Shown: piece after piece, positions 32,901 through 44,900 of the stretch
Layout: each line of letters starts with the position of its first letter
Position numbering within the stretch: the stretch's first letter is position 1
Assembly (NCBI RefSeq): GCF_015832195.1
Contig: NC_052027.1
Span: 14,504,149 to 14,568,148 of the forward strand
DNA: 64,000 nucleotides
Source: Motacilla alba alba
Taxonomy: Eukaryota; Chordata; Aves; Passeriformes; Motacillidae
Direction: 5' to 3'
Notes under the pieces: generated by a model
Told to the model about the DNA's origin: nothing
Databases searched by the model: none
The model's input: the letters and a program-made list of their open reading frames with translations, nothing else
Translations under genes and position numbers: made by a program

Positions 32901-35900
32901 CTTAATTCTGGACTGGGAGAGAACTCTGGTGGTCTCTGCTCTGGTGTCATGACCTGGCAGCTTGATTTAAAAGAAACTAGGAGCTTAATCCTTAAATACA
33001 GAGTTTCTGGGGGCTGGTTTAGATGACGTGTAAGAAATTGATCCATCTTGTGGCATTGGAAGCCTTGCACAGACAAGACACTTCTTGTGCCAGCTCTACA
33101 AGAGGGTGGGGGCTGGGGGCTAGTGGACTTACACCGTGTCTTTCCCCACTTTCTGATGAAAGGGGTTTTGTGTGTTTTTGGGAGAATAAAAAGGTCTGTT
33201 ACTCACAACTGCAGAGCAGTAAGCCCATCCCTGTGTGGTGAAATCTGTACTTATTGAGTGTGCTGTCTTGGCCTGTGATGCTTGCAGGTTCAGAATCACC
33301 CTTCTTTCTCTCACTAGCCTATTTCAAGCCACTATTCCTTGAATTCAGACTGCTGCCTCTTCTCTGCCTGTGGTGGATCCCTTTTCAAAGAGCCTGCAGG
33401 TTCAGGGCGCTGCCAGCTCTGTCCCTGTGTTGCACAGTCAGTACTTGGGGTTGTTTGGTGGTAGCTGCTGCCTGCCCCTGTGGACAGGCATGTAGGGTGA
33501 GCCCTCCTCCACAGCATCTCCAGGATATGCCAGAAACATCCAGGGGCCACTCCCTGCCTTTCTGCCCTTCAATTTGCATCTGAAGGAGTGAAGGTGAGGA
33601 GCTGCACAGGGAGCTGCCCAGAGTGAGCCCAGGGGGATGGATGGATAGAGGAAAAGGCTGGGGATGTTGCAGGCTTATTGAAAGGGAATTGCTGCAAAGG
33701 GGATGCTGTCCCTGACCAGCTTTGCCACCCTCTCCCTTGACACAGTTACCTCTGTAACATCATTTCTGTTGAGGTTCTTCAGGCTGGCAAGAGCAGCATC
33801 CAGGGCTGGGAGGGCTTCAGCCAAGTCCTTCTGAGCATCATCTGCAATGGCTTGGGCTGTCTGAGCTTTCTCATTGGCCTTTGCCTCCTCAGCCTGCACG
33901 GCACTTCTTGTCTTTTCAGCCACTGCTGTGTCCACCTGCAACACCAGAGACAGCCTCAGAAGCATGCTGGAGGCAGAGCTTGGCTTGGCACTGCTGGGAA
34001 AGGATCACAGCTGTCCTGGCAGCTTGTGTGTCTTCCCCCAGCAGACCTCAGGGACCTAACTGCTGCACGGGATGCCCTCCCTGCACCATACTGGGAGAAG
34101 GTTTTTGTCAGCCTGTATAAACCATCCACAAGCTGCAGCTCTGGTTGTGCCTGAAATGATGTTAGTCTTGCAGGAATTAGCTGCTCTGCTCATTTTTCAA
34201 TTGGCACAAGTAGAGGATGCATGGGGTTGCAAATTTGTAGGGAGATGGAGGAGTAGGAAGATATGCTTAGGGGTTTGTTTCTAAAGCTGCCACTTCTGCA
34301 TACCCCAAGAGTTAAAACACTACCAGGAGGCATAATGTGGAGTATAGCCAAATCCTTATCTGCTGTGTGGGAATTGAGGTGATTGCAGAGTCTTTCCACT
34401 CTCCATGCAGAGCTGTATTATGTTAGTGTCACTGTCCCAGTGTGGCCACCTCACAGCAGGAGACAGGCAGGGAGGAACACAAGGAGAGAAGGCAGTGACA
34501 GCCAACACAAACAGTTCCCTCTTGTGAAGTGGCATGAGTGACTGTGTGATGGTCCTTGAGGTCTGGGGGGCAGGCTGCAGCTGGGTCAGCTCCCTGTGGA
34601 TGGGATGTGGAGGAATGATCCTGTTCAGCAACGAGCCTGGCTTAGAGCTGCTCAGGCCACCTCAGGATTGTGTTAGTGTTGCTAGACTGTGCTTGCAAAA
34701 GCTTGGGAGCTCGGCTGGCTGACCCTGGGTGGTGCTTTTAGACAGGGCCATGGGAGCCATTTCTTCTACAACAACAGGTGCTCCCCAGCAGCAGAGCAGG
34801 ACCCCAGCAGGAGGCAGTTAGTGCGGTCACTGCAGCTCTGCACAAATATCTGCCGTGCCAATCGGAGCCTGTTTTTACCTCTGATCAAGCAGGATTTTGC
34901 ACAATCCCTGCCAGGCCCCTCCAGCCTGTGTCCAGTGTGAGCAGAGTTAGTGCAGGGCTGCCTGAAGCGGTACCTTGATCTGCTCGATGGTTGCCTCGGT
35001 GTCCTTGGCTGCCTGCGCCAGGAGAGGGCGGGAGTTCTCCAGCTCCTCCTGCATCTTCGCTACATCCTCTGCGGTTCGCAGGAGCTATGGGAGCAAAGCA
35101 GAGCTAAGAGCAGGGGCAGCAGCCATAGAAAGCCTTAGGAAAGGGCTGTGCTGCTCTGGAGGGTGCTCCCTGCCTGGCGCTGGGCTGTGCAAAGCACAGG
35201 TCTTGCCCTGGGTCCTGCTTAAGCAACAATCTGACACTGTGGTGTGCCTATGACCAGCAGTGTCTAACGTTGCCTGCACATGTTAGGCATTACTTCATGA
35301 GCTCATGGCAATGAGGCAGCAGAACAATGTTTCTGTTAGAGGGCTTTAAATTACAAGGTTAATAAGGAACATCCTGAGAGCTGAGCTACACAGAGGTCTG
35401 TGGTCCCCGAAGACTGGGGATCATTATTCTTTAGCGCTGTTACAGACTCAGACCTTCAGGAAGCCTGGTCCTGGCAGAAGGCACAGTTATCTCTTGCTTT
35501 AGCCTGAGTTTTTTCCTGTTACACAGGGCATGTGTAGGACATCTCACTGCATCTCTGCAGCTGTGAATACATTTCTCAGAGGGTGGCCCCAAAACTTTCC
35601 TGGGTAGGAGGAACAGACCTTGTCTAGGCCACTTTGCATCCTGTTCTTGGCTGTCTTCAGTTCCTGTTGCTTCTTTCCAATGAGGGAACTGAAGATGCTG
35701 AGGAACTCCAGGTAGCTTTTGGGAGTGATATAATTGTGTCTGCCCAGTTCTGCTAGGAACAACTGGCACTTCTTTGCCACGCTCTGGTGGATTGCTACGC
35801 ATACTTGAATCTACAAGGAGAAAGGAAAGCAACAAGGAAAGGAAAAGAAACAAAAGAAAGAAACATTCAGTAGTGAACATGTGAAAGGCAAATCTATGTG

Positions 35901-38900
35901 ATGCCCAGAGAGAGCAAAAGGGGCTTATGAAGAACCAAACCATACAGTCACAGCACAGCTTGTGTGTGGGGGGGGGAGCTTTAGTGCCACAGAGGGCTGA
36001 CAATTAGCCAAGCCCATTTCAAGGCATACAAAAGCTATGCAGCTCTGCACTTGAATGATCCTGCCATGGAACATTTCTGCTGCAGGGTAGGACAATTCTG
36101 AAGGTGTGCCCTGCATCTGTTGTCTTGGTGTAGGCAGAGACACAGCACACTGAACACGTGGGAGCAGAATATCCTCGCGTGTGGCACGTACCATCCCGCT
36201 GGTGTCCTCATTGCTGCTGCCAAGGAGCGGGAGCTCGTTCAGGAAGGAGGAGGCAACGCTCTGCAGGGCTTCAGCAGGCCACTCACTGAACCAGTCAATG
36301 GTGCAGCAGTTCACAAGAGAGGGGAACTGCCTCAAGCGGGCACGGAACACTTCTCCGATGGGGCTGAGGGCAAGGCGTGCAGAGAAGATGTGTTACAGCT
36401 GGCTCTACATACAGGACAAAGTATCTGTCCTTCTATGGAACCACCCTGACACTTTGTGGAGCAAGAGGGACAGAAATGCACCCAGGGAAGGAGGGAAAAG
36501 GGGAATGACAGTTCAGGCACTGAGCTGTGTGCCCAAAGTGGCATGTCTGAGCTAATTCCTTTGCTTGGGATATTCTGCAAGTATTAAGATGGTAGTAGGG
36601 TGATGTTTTAAGGGTCCTCTCTCTAGGGACAAACTTAAACTTCAGAACACATTTATTTTTTGTCCCTTATTTCCAGCAGGTGTGTGCAGAGATCACATCA
36701 CCAAACCATAACCATGGCCTTGATTTTTCTGCTTGTTCTTGCATTGAGAATGCCCTGTACCTTCTGCTATCCCTCCTGCAAGGGAGCAAGCTGGTTATGG
36801 ACTATGCATTGGATTAATGAGTAAACATGGTGCAACTGAGCCCCAAATGCAGTGGTGCAGAGAGGAGGAGGTACCTTGTGCTTCATCTGAATCACACATA
36901 ATCATACTCTTGAAAAATTCAAACTTCATCTTGAGATCAGCAAAGTGTAAAAAAAAAAATAAAATTCTAGTCCTAGGAGAAGGTGTTATGCAAACCATAC
37001 TCCTATTCTTCCTCCTTCTCCAAAGGCTGGGGCTTGGAAATAAAGATCCCATTACACAGTGATGAAAGGTAAAGGATAAGGAGGGAATAATTAGCATTAA
37101 AAGCACAGAGGTGGAGGCCTGAAGTGTACCTCATGCACAGGACCATGTGGATATTGCTGCGAACCCGTGCTACGTATGCAGCCATCAAATTGGCTTTGGT
37201 GGGCTGCTGTCCCAGGTCTCTAACAATGGGCTTCATAGCTGTCAGGATCTTGTCTTGGTCCTCGGGACTGTAAATGTTTGGAATGTCACCAGAGTTCAGC
37301 AAGTTGTTGATATCTTCGAGGAAGGATTCATTTTTAATCTAAGTAGATGGTAAAAAAAACAACAAAACAACAGTTTCTTAAGTCAGAAGACACTCATGTC
37401 TCACATGCCATGGAGATAATTTCTGCATAACTGCAGCCCTCAACCTCAGTTATTAGAAACAATTTTTGTGATGATTTGGCTCCAGAAAGGCACACTCTGA
37501 TTCTTGTCCAGCACTTCCAATTAAACAGCCATATTTCAGCCATTTCAGGGGTGGGAGGGTGTGTTTGAGAACAAACATCCTTCTGCCCATTCCCTATCTC
37601 CTTACAGACAAATTTAGCTCAGGCTCTTTTTCTCTGCCTCTGCAGCCAGACCCCAGACACCTCGGTTGCTCCAGGTCTTCGTTCCTCCTGCACAGAACAC
37701 TTCATTATTAAAATAAAGCGTATCAAGGTGGGAGACAGAGTAATCGTGGGGATGTGTCACAGGCTGTGGGAGGATCTCCCTCCAGCGCTACAGTCACCTC
37801 TCCACCTTTGCTACATCAGAAATACACAGCATCCATCTCCTTGACTAAATGCACCCTCTTGGGCCCCTTTGCTCCCACATATGCTTCTCACTGCAGGGAA
37901 AAGGCTGCAAGAACAAGTAGCATTTGACTGATGCTCATCTCACTGCTTAGGGCTCTGCCACAAGGGAATGGTTCCTATGATAATGAAGGCAGTAAAAAAG
38001 CCTATGGGGAACATAACTGTGATTCCAGAAGTGGAAATTGGCCTACTCATTAGCAAGTTACAGTTTACAGACAGCATTATCCTGTGGAACCAGCAGGCGT
38101 AAGGTCCTAAATCTACTCTCTTTTTGAAAAAGGAGAGAATAATTTTACTTAGGACTTCTAATCAGTGGCCAGTAGTGCTTAGTTTCAGACAGCTGAAATC
38201 TATGTACCCACCAAACCTTTGGACGGAGCTGAAAGAAGGTTCCTTGAGCAAGAGAAGAATCCACCCACTCACACACAGCTCTACAGACCCTCTAGCAATA
38301 AATGCACCACCTCTAGTTTCTCTGGGGCTATTTTATAAGATGATGAATATGGGCTACTGAAGAAATACAAGTCATGTCTGGTTTTGTCAAGTTCCTAAAT
38401 ACCCTGTAGGGGATTTTATTTAGCTTAGAGATGCGTTTCTGACTCCTTTTGAGATGGAATCCACCATGATAATAGTCCTGTACCTGTGTGTCTACAAAGA
38501 GGAAGGTCTTCGGTAGACTTTCAAGGCCTGCCTTCTTCATGACCTCCCTCACATCGTCTCGCCATTCGGTCATACCATAATTTTTGGACAGCTCAATCTG
38601 GAAACATTCATTTTCTGCCCTAAAGGAAAAAGAAGCCTGTGGAGTTACATCAAATTAAAGCATTTTCTTCTGTCAATTCCCAGTGTATCTTGTGGACTCA
38701 GGGTGAAAGGACTCAAGCAAGTTGTTCTCCTACAGTGAGTCCCGAGCACACGCTTGTCCTTGTGCACCAAGGACAGCCACCCACCCAGGAGCACGTTTTA
38801 CACAAAGCAGAGATACCTGAGCTAGCCAGAAACCCAGCGCAGAAGTGCATGTTAACTGAGCCCCCAGCTCCTGACTCATTTGAGGAGTCAGCAGTCAGAA

Positions 38901-41900
38901 AAACATGTAACTGGCAGTGGGAAGGGCAGAAAAAGAGATTCTCTGAAGGCATCCCCAATGGAGCTGCTCCCCACTGCATGCACAGGTGGGAGCGTGTTAC
39001 TTACATGTGAGATGCCAGCCTGGTGAGAGACTGTCTCCCACTCCCCCCAACCCCCAGCAGAAGAGCGTTCCCCGGAGCCTGCCGCAGGATCCGGCTGATT
39101 CGGCAGATGTGCTGAATCGCATCCATGAACAGCACAAGCTTCAGCTCTGAGGTGTGGTTTTGATTGTACTCCTCCAGGTAGTCTTCAATCACCTGCCTCA
39201 GCTGTGGGCAGAAACACTCAGTTGTGGCTACCAGATAAAAGCAATTGTGTGTGTGGGGGGTTACTGTCTGCTGGCACAGCCAGGAGAAGGGGAGGGCAGA
39301 GCCTGGAGCTTAAAAGAGTCTGGGAGCAGCTCTCCTCTGGACTCCTAAGGAACTGCCATTGGATGGGCTGAATTTAGTTAGTAGTGGTGGCAGCAGCTGC
39401 TCAATGGTGACCTTAAACTAACTCAGGCAAGTGACTATAGTCTGCTGTTCCCAACTGTGCTGTTTGCCTCAAGAAACAGCAGGGTGTAGCTCAAAATAAA
39501 AGAGCTTATGGCTGCCTGATCCATACTGCTCCAGGGCCTCCCTCTGGGTTGGTTTCCTTGCTCTAGAGCTGACCACTGCCTGCTGCTGAATCCTGTGGTT
39601 AGGATTCTAGCTGGAAAGCACAGGTGCTGGGGAAGAAAACAACACTGGCTGTAGATGAGTAGAGGAGCACACTCCTCTCCCAGTCCAGCCATCACATGGA
39701 ATAGCTGCAGGAGCAGTTTTTCTTGCCCTTCCCAGGGCTCTCTTCAACAGCACCCTCAGGCCAGAGAAGGAGATGAAGCATGAAGACATCTGGGATTGGA
39801 TCCTACCCCCTCAGCAATCTCACTGTGAAGCTGGGAAAGTAACACCAGCTGGAATTCATACAGCGCTGAGATCCCTGCCTAGATGCCAAAGTCCTGTGTG
39901 CATCACTGGAAACTGTGCAGCTGCCTCTGTGTCTGGCTGTCTCAGCTGGGCTCACCTTGGTGGGGGACAGGCCTACCTACTTTGCAAAAGGGGTTGGAAA
40001 GCTCAGTTAATTACCAGCCCTTGTCACACAGCTATCACAAGAGGAGAGACAACAAAATAATCATCTGTTTCTGATAATGAGTGCAAAACGCACCACTCAT
40101 TGCCTTTGCTTAATTACCACTATCCAAGTACTCCCAGTATCTTCTCCAACAGGGAGTCTGGCAGTAACATTAATTACTTGTAAAGGTCAATTGTGAAGTC
40201 TTTAATGGTGAAAGTAGTATTGTTTGGGGGTAATGTGCCATTTCTTTCCAGCAAATTTCACTTTTCAGTCCCAAGTGTGACTCATTTGGGAGATTTGGCA
40301 TAGCAGGCTGCCTCCAGGATTGCAATGCAGAGACAGCTTGTTCCACCTCAACTGCCCATCACAACTAATACAGCCACTATTCATGTATGTGGTAGGATTC
40401 CACAGGAGACCCCTGGGACGTTTTGTAGTTTCAGACACTGCTAATTAAAGCAACACTACTGTTGCTATTACTGTTTTCCTTTGCTTGTAGAAGACTGGGA
40501 AGGTGTGAACACAGTTCCCAACGTGATTCCCAGGGTCCTTACCTTATCCTGGCTGTCAATTGCTTGGTACACTTTGACATTGGCACCTGGCTCCATGAAG
40601 TCTCCAAACAGAACTGGCTGGGTGGGAATAACCTCCTCAAAAGTGGTGCCAAAATCCTGCATCTTCTTCGTCATCAGGTTGTCAAACCAGGTCCGGTCCT
40701 CGTCATTGACCAAGCGATCACGGAAGACCCGGCAGCTCTCATGGTACCACAGTCTCAGCAGGTGCTCTTTGCTCTGGTAGGAAATCCCAGAAAAATAGCA
40801 AAATAGTGAGAGAAGCAGAGAAGTGTTATGAGCATTGCTGTCAGCAAAGCTGGTTCCTGCCCAGCATGTGGCCAGCTCCACTCCCATTACAAGGCAACGG
40901 GAGCGGAGAAAGAACTGGGTGGAGGAAGCTGCTTTCCCTTCTCCTCTCAAAAACAATTGTCAAAACAGCTGCTTTGCAGAGAGCTCGTTACAGCATCAGT
41001 TTATCCCCCTCTATTTGCCCATATGTTGGGCTTTCTTTGAGAGCTTTAAATTTTATGTTCTTTGCTCTTATCTTTCACCAGTTTGATTTAATTTGTACTC
41101 TTTTCTTGTGTGTTTTTTGAAAGATCCTTTTATTTGGCTGATAGCACAGAACCTATAGTACTTAGGGTCCTAAGTCCTTCCTGTGATAATTCAGTCTCTA
41201 CTAGCCAGACTGGAGCCACAGCAAGGTCCCCAGGAGAGGTGAGGGGGCAGAAGCAGGTTATAGGACAACACCTCTGCCCCTACTTGGTCCCTGTCTGATC
41301 CCCCACGGCTCCATCCAGCCCTGAAAGGGTGGGCTGTGTCCTACTGACTCCCTGTGGCCACTCACCTGCTTTCATGCCAAGGAAGGACTGTGATGGAGGA
41401 GGCGTCTGCCTGCTACTGGTACCAGGCAATAGCCAAAGGGGCAGCCACCACACCCCTTGAGCAATATCAAAATGCATCTTCAATGGGACATTGAAGCCTG
41501 TTTGCAAGCCTGTGAATGAGGCCTCAACTAGAACATTTCAGTCATCAGTGGTGTCCCTCAGGGGTCTGTGCTGGGGCCAGCTCTAGTTCATATTTTTATT
41601 GATGACATGGATGAGGGTATTGAGTAAATTAGTAAATTTGCAGATGACACTGGGCTGGGAGCGTGTGTCCATCTGCTGGAGGGTAGGATGGCTCTGCAGA
41701 GAGACCTGGAATGGTTGGATGGATGGGCAGAGTCCAACAGGATGAAGTTTAATAAATCCAAGTGCTAAGTCCTAAATTTTGGCCACAATAACTCCCTGCA
41801 GCATTATAGGCTGGGGATGGTGTGGCTGGACAGTGCCCAGGCAGAAAGGGCCCTGGGGGTGCTGGTCAACAGTGACTGAACATGAGCCAGCAGCATGACT

Positions 41901-44900
41901 GAATATGGCAGCCAAGAAAGCCAATGGCACCCGGCCTGTATCAGGAATGGTGTGGCCAGCAGGAGCAGGGAGGTCATCCTTCCCCTGTGCTCAGCATTGG
42001 TGAGGACACACCTCGAGTGCTGTGTCCAGCTCTGGGCCCTCAGTTTGGGAAGGACGTTGAGATGCTGGAGCACATCCAGAGGAGGCAGCAAGGCTGGAGA
42101 GGGGCTGGGAACACAAACCCTGAGAGGAACCACTGGGGGAGCTGGGGGTGTTCAGCCTGGAGAAAAGGAGACTGAGGAGTGACCTTATCACTCTCTACAA
42201 CTCCCTGAAAGGTGGCTGTAGTCAGGTGGGGGCTGATCTCTTTCTCCAGGCAGTATTGACAGAACCAGAGGACACAGTCTTAAGATGTGCCTAGGGAAAT
42301 ATAGGTTGGATATTAGGAAAAAGTTTTTTTACAGAAAGAATGATAAAGTACTGGAATGGTTTGCCCAGGGAGGTGGTGGAGTCCCCATCCCTGGATGTGT
42401 TTAAAAAAAGACTGGATGTGGAACTCAGTGCCATGGTTTAGTTGAGGTGTTAGGACATGGGTTGGACTTGATGACCTTAAAAGTCTCTTCCAACCTGGTG
42501 ATTCTGTGATTCTGTGATTTCTGGTCTTGCCCTGGGTGGCAGGGCTGTGCTGATGGGAGGACTCACCTCAACCTTGCCAGGCTCAGCCATGAGCATGCCC
42601 TGGAACACCTTTGAGAGGTCTCTGAGGTTGAAGGTGTAATGTGACTTTGCTGGTGTGGGCAGCAGCTGGGATGTGATGGTCGTATACACGGAGATCGTGG
42701 CATCGACTAAGGGCTCGTTCAAGTCCTTCACTGCATCTGCTCCCGCTGCAGAGACAGAAGTAGTTGGAGAGGATGTCAAGATGGTAACTCTGGGCTGAGA
42801 AGGTCCTTGCAGCGCAGGAAGGTGGCACTCAGTGGCAGAGGTGCTGGCTAGGACTTGGGCAGGAACACACTTTTTCCTGCTTTTTTCTGAGAGACAGTGA
42901 GGGACCTGTCCAAGCACCTGCTCACTGCAGTGGACAGCTGCCAATGGGTTTATCAGCTACTGTGGACCAGATCTGGGGCTGGAAGAATGCTTTACAGTCA
43001 TTCTGCAGTGTGAAGACTTCATGACCCCCAGGAACAGAGGAGGCACTGCCAGACAGGTAACTGATGCCTACCTGAAATATTCCAGACAGGTATTCCTTCT
43101 CCTTCCTTGCACTCCCACAGTGAAATCTCAGCTACTTTTGAGCTAGAAGGTGTGAGTGCCCTCTTAGCTAAACCCCCTGCAATTCATTATGCTCAGCAAA
43201 TGCAAAGCCACTGAGGAATAATTTCTTATGCAACAGTCTGGCAAGATTTAAACACAGCTGCCAGTTTTAGAGCATAATTATTTTTTTCTCCCAATGAAGT
43301 TCATTACAAACACTCCTGGAGAAGTAGAGTCCTGTGACATCCCAGCATTTTGCACTTTTTTGCATGTTTTCAAAAATCCTTTAATTTCTTTCTAAATCAC
43401 AGCTAGATGTTTCAGTGTGCCCCTGAGATCACAGTCAGGTACTGGTGCTTCTGAATATTGCAAGCACTCAGAGAGCTCTGCTTTGCTTCTCCCATGGCTG
43501 ACTATTCTCACTCCTTTCTACTGGCAGATTTGCAGATGAGGGCATATTTGCAAAGATGATCCTCAATTCCCACCCTGTCAAGTATAAGAGGACTCATTTC
43601 ACTCCAAATGAACCCTTTTTTCATGGTGGCTGTAGCACCATGCTCAGATCCACCCTGCTCAGCTGTCCACAGGCTGCAGCAGATGGAGAGTAACAGAAGG
43701 CTCTGCTTCCACAGAAGGCTGTTGTCTGGACAAGTGTCTGTCTGCTGAATGCACAGGTAAGCTGTGCCATGCTGTGCTCACCAGCTTGTTCTGTTCACAG
43801 TCTCTCTCATCTTGCTGCTCTTACTTACGCACTGGATTTCTGTAACTTTTTTCTCCTAGGAATCCATCTAAAAAAAAGACAAAAAAAATTAGTTCCAGCT
43901 TTACCTGCTGAGGTTAAGAATATCTGCATCACCCATCACCAACAAAATCCTCTTTGAAAGGCCCAGGCTATAGGATAACATACTGAAACTGTGAAAGCCA
44001 AAGCTGAAGTTTACTGATTTGCACCAACAGAGTTTGGCCCTGAGACTAAATAGGGTATGAACTCTCTGTTTGCTAAGCCTCATAAAATACTTTCCCTAAA
44101 GCATCTTTGAGTGACTACTGCAAGTTCCAGCTTTCTACACTTTGATCAGATCATCAATATTAATTGCTCCCCTTCCAAACTCCATTGTCATCAAGGTGAC
44201 TTTCAACACGAGGAGAAGGTGGCAGTTTTCTGCAGGACTTACCCATCCAGCTGCCAAGGATGGTGGAGAAGATCTTCCTCTTGCTGCTGTCATCCATCTC
44301 AGTGAAAGAGAGGTAGTTGAAATGGCGAGTGAGGCGTGGAGTGACAGGATTCCTTCCCCCTCCAGGAGGTCCCATGGCACAGACAAAATTAATATCTACC
44401 AGCTTCTTAAAAGTACCTTTGAGAGTGCAAAATCGGGAATGAGTGCTGAGTTGCAGCTCAAATCCCTCACCACAAATCTCCACAGCAGTTGCACATATCT
44501 AACAGGCCAGCTCTTGCCAAGAGCTCTGGCCAAGGATCTGGGTCATACCGATCTGTTTGCGGTCGTACCAGCCGTGGTGGTCCATCCACTGCCGCAGCAG
44601 CTCGATGGGTGGCTGAGCTCCAAACTGCTCCAGCATGGGCATGTTCAAGTCGTCGATAAAAAATATGAAATATCGACCAACTGGAGGCCCAAACACTCCC
44701 TTCCGCCTGCAAGGACAGAACCCGTGTCAGGACACAGGAAAGGTACTTCTAATTTGATTCAAATGCATGTTTTTTTCCCTCTGGATGCTTTCTGAGTCAA
44801 CAGTTTCAGCTATTTTTTACCCTTGATACACTCCTTTGTAAGGGCCTTTGCACCGAAAAGATCTGGAGCAATGTTCGAGGCACTGGCTTCTCTCCAAGTG

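Noticed and set aside
39193..39201. Shorter E30 of DNAH1 starting at GTGATTGAAG
   Set aside because: The AG there has a poor pyrimidine tract; the distal AG keeps frame and restores three residues matching the family.
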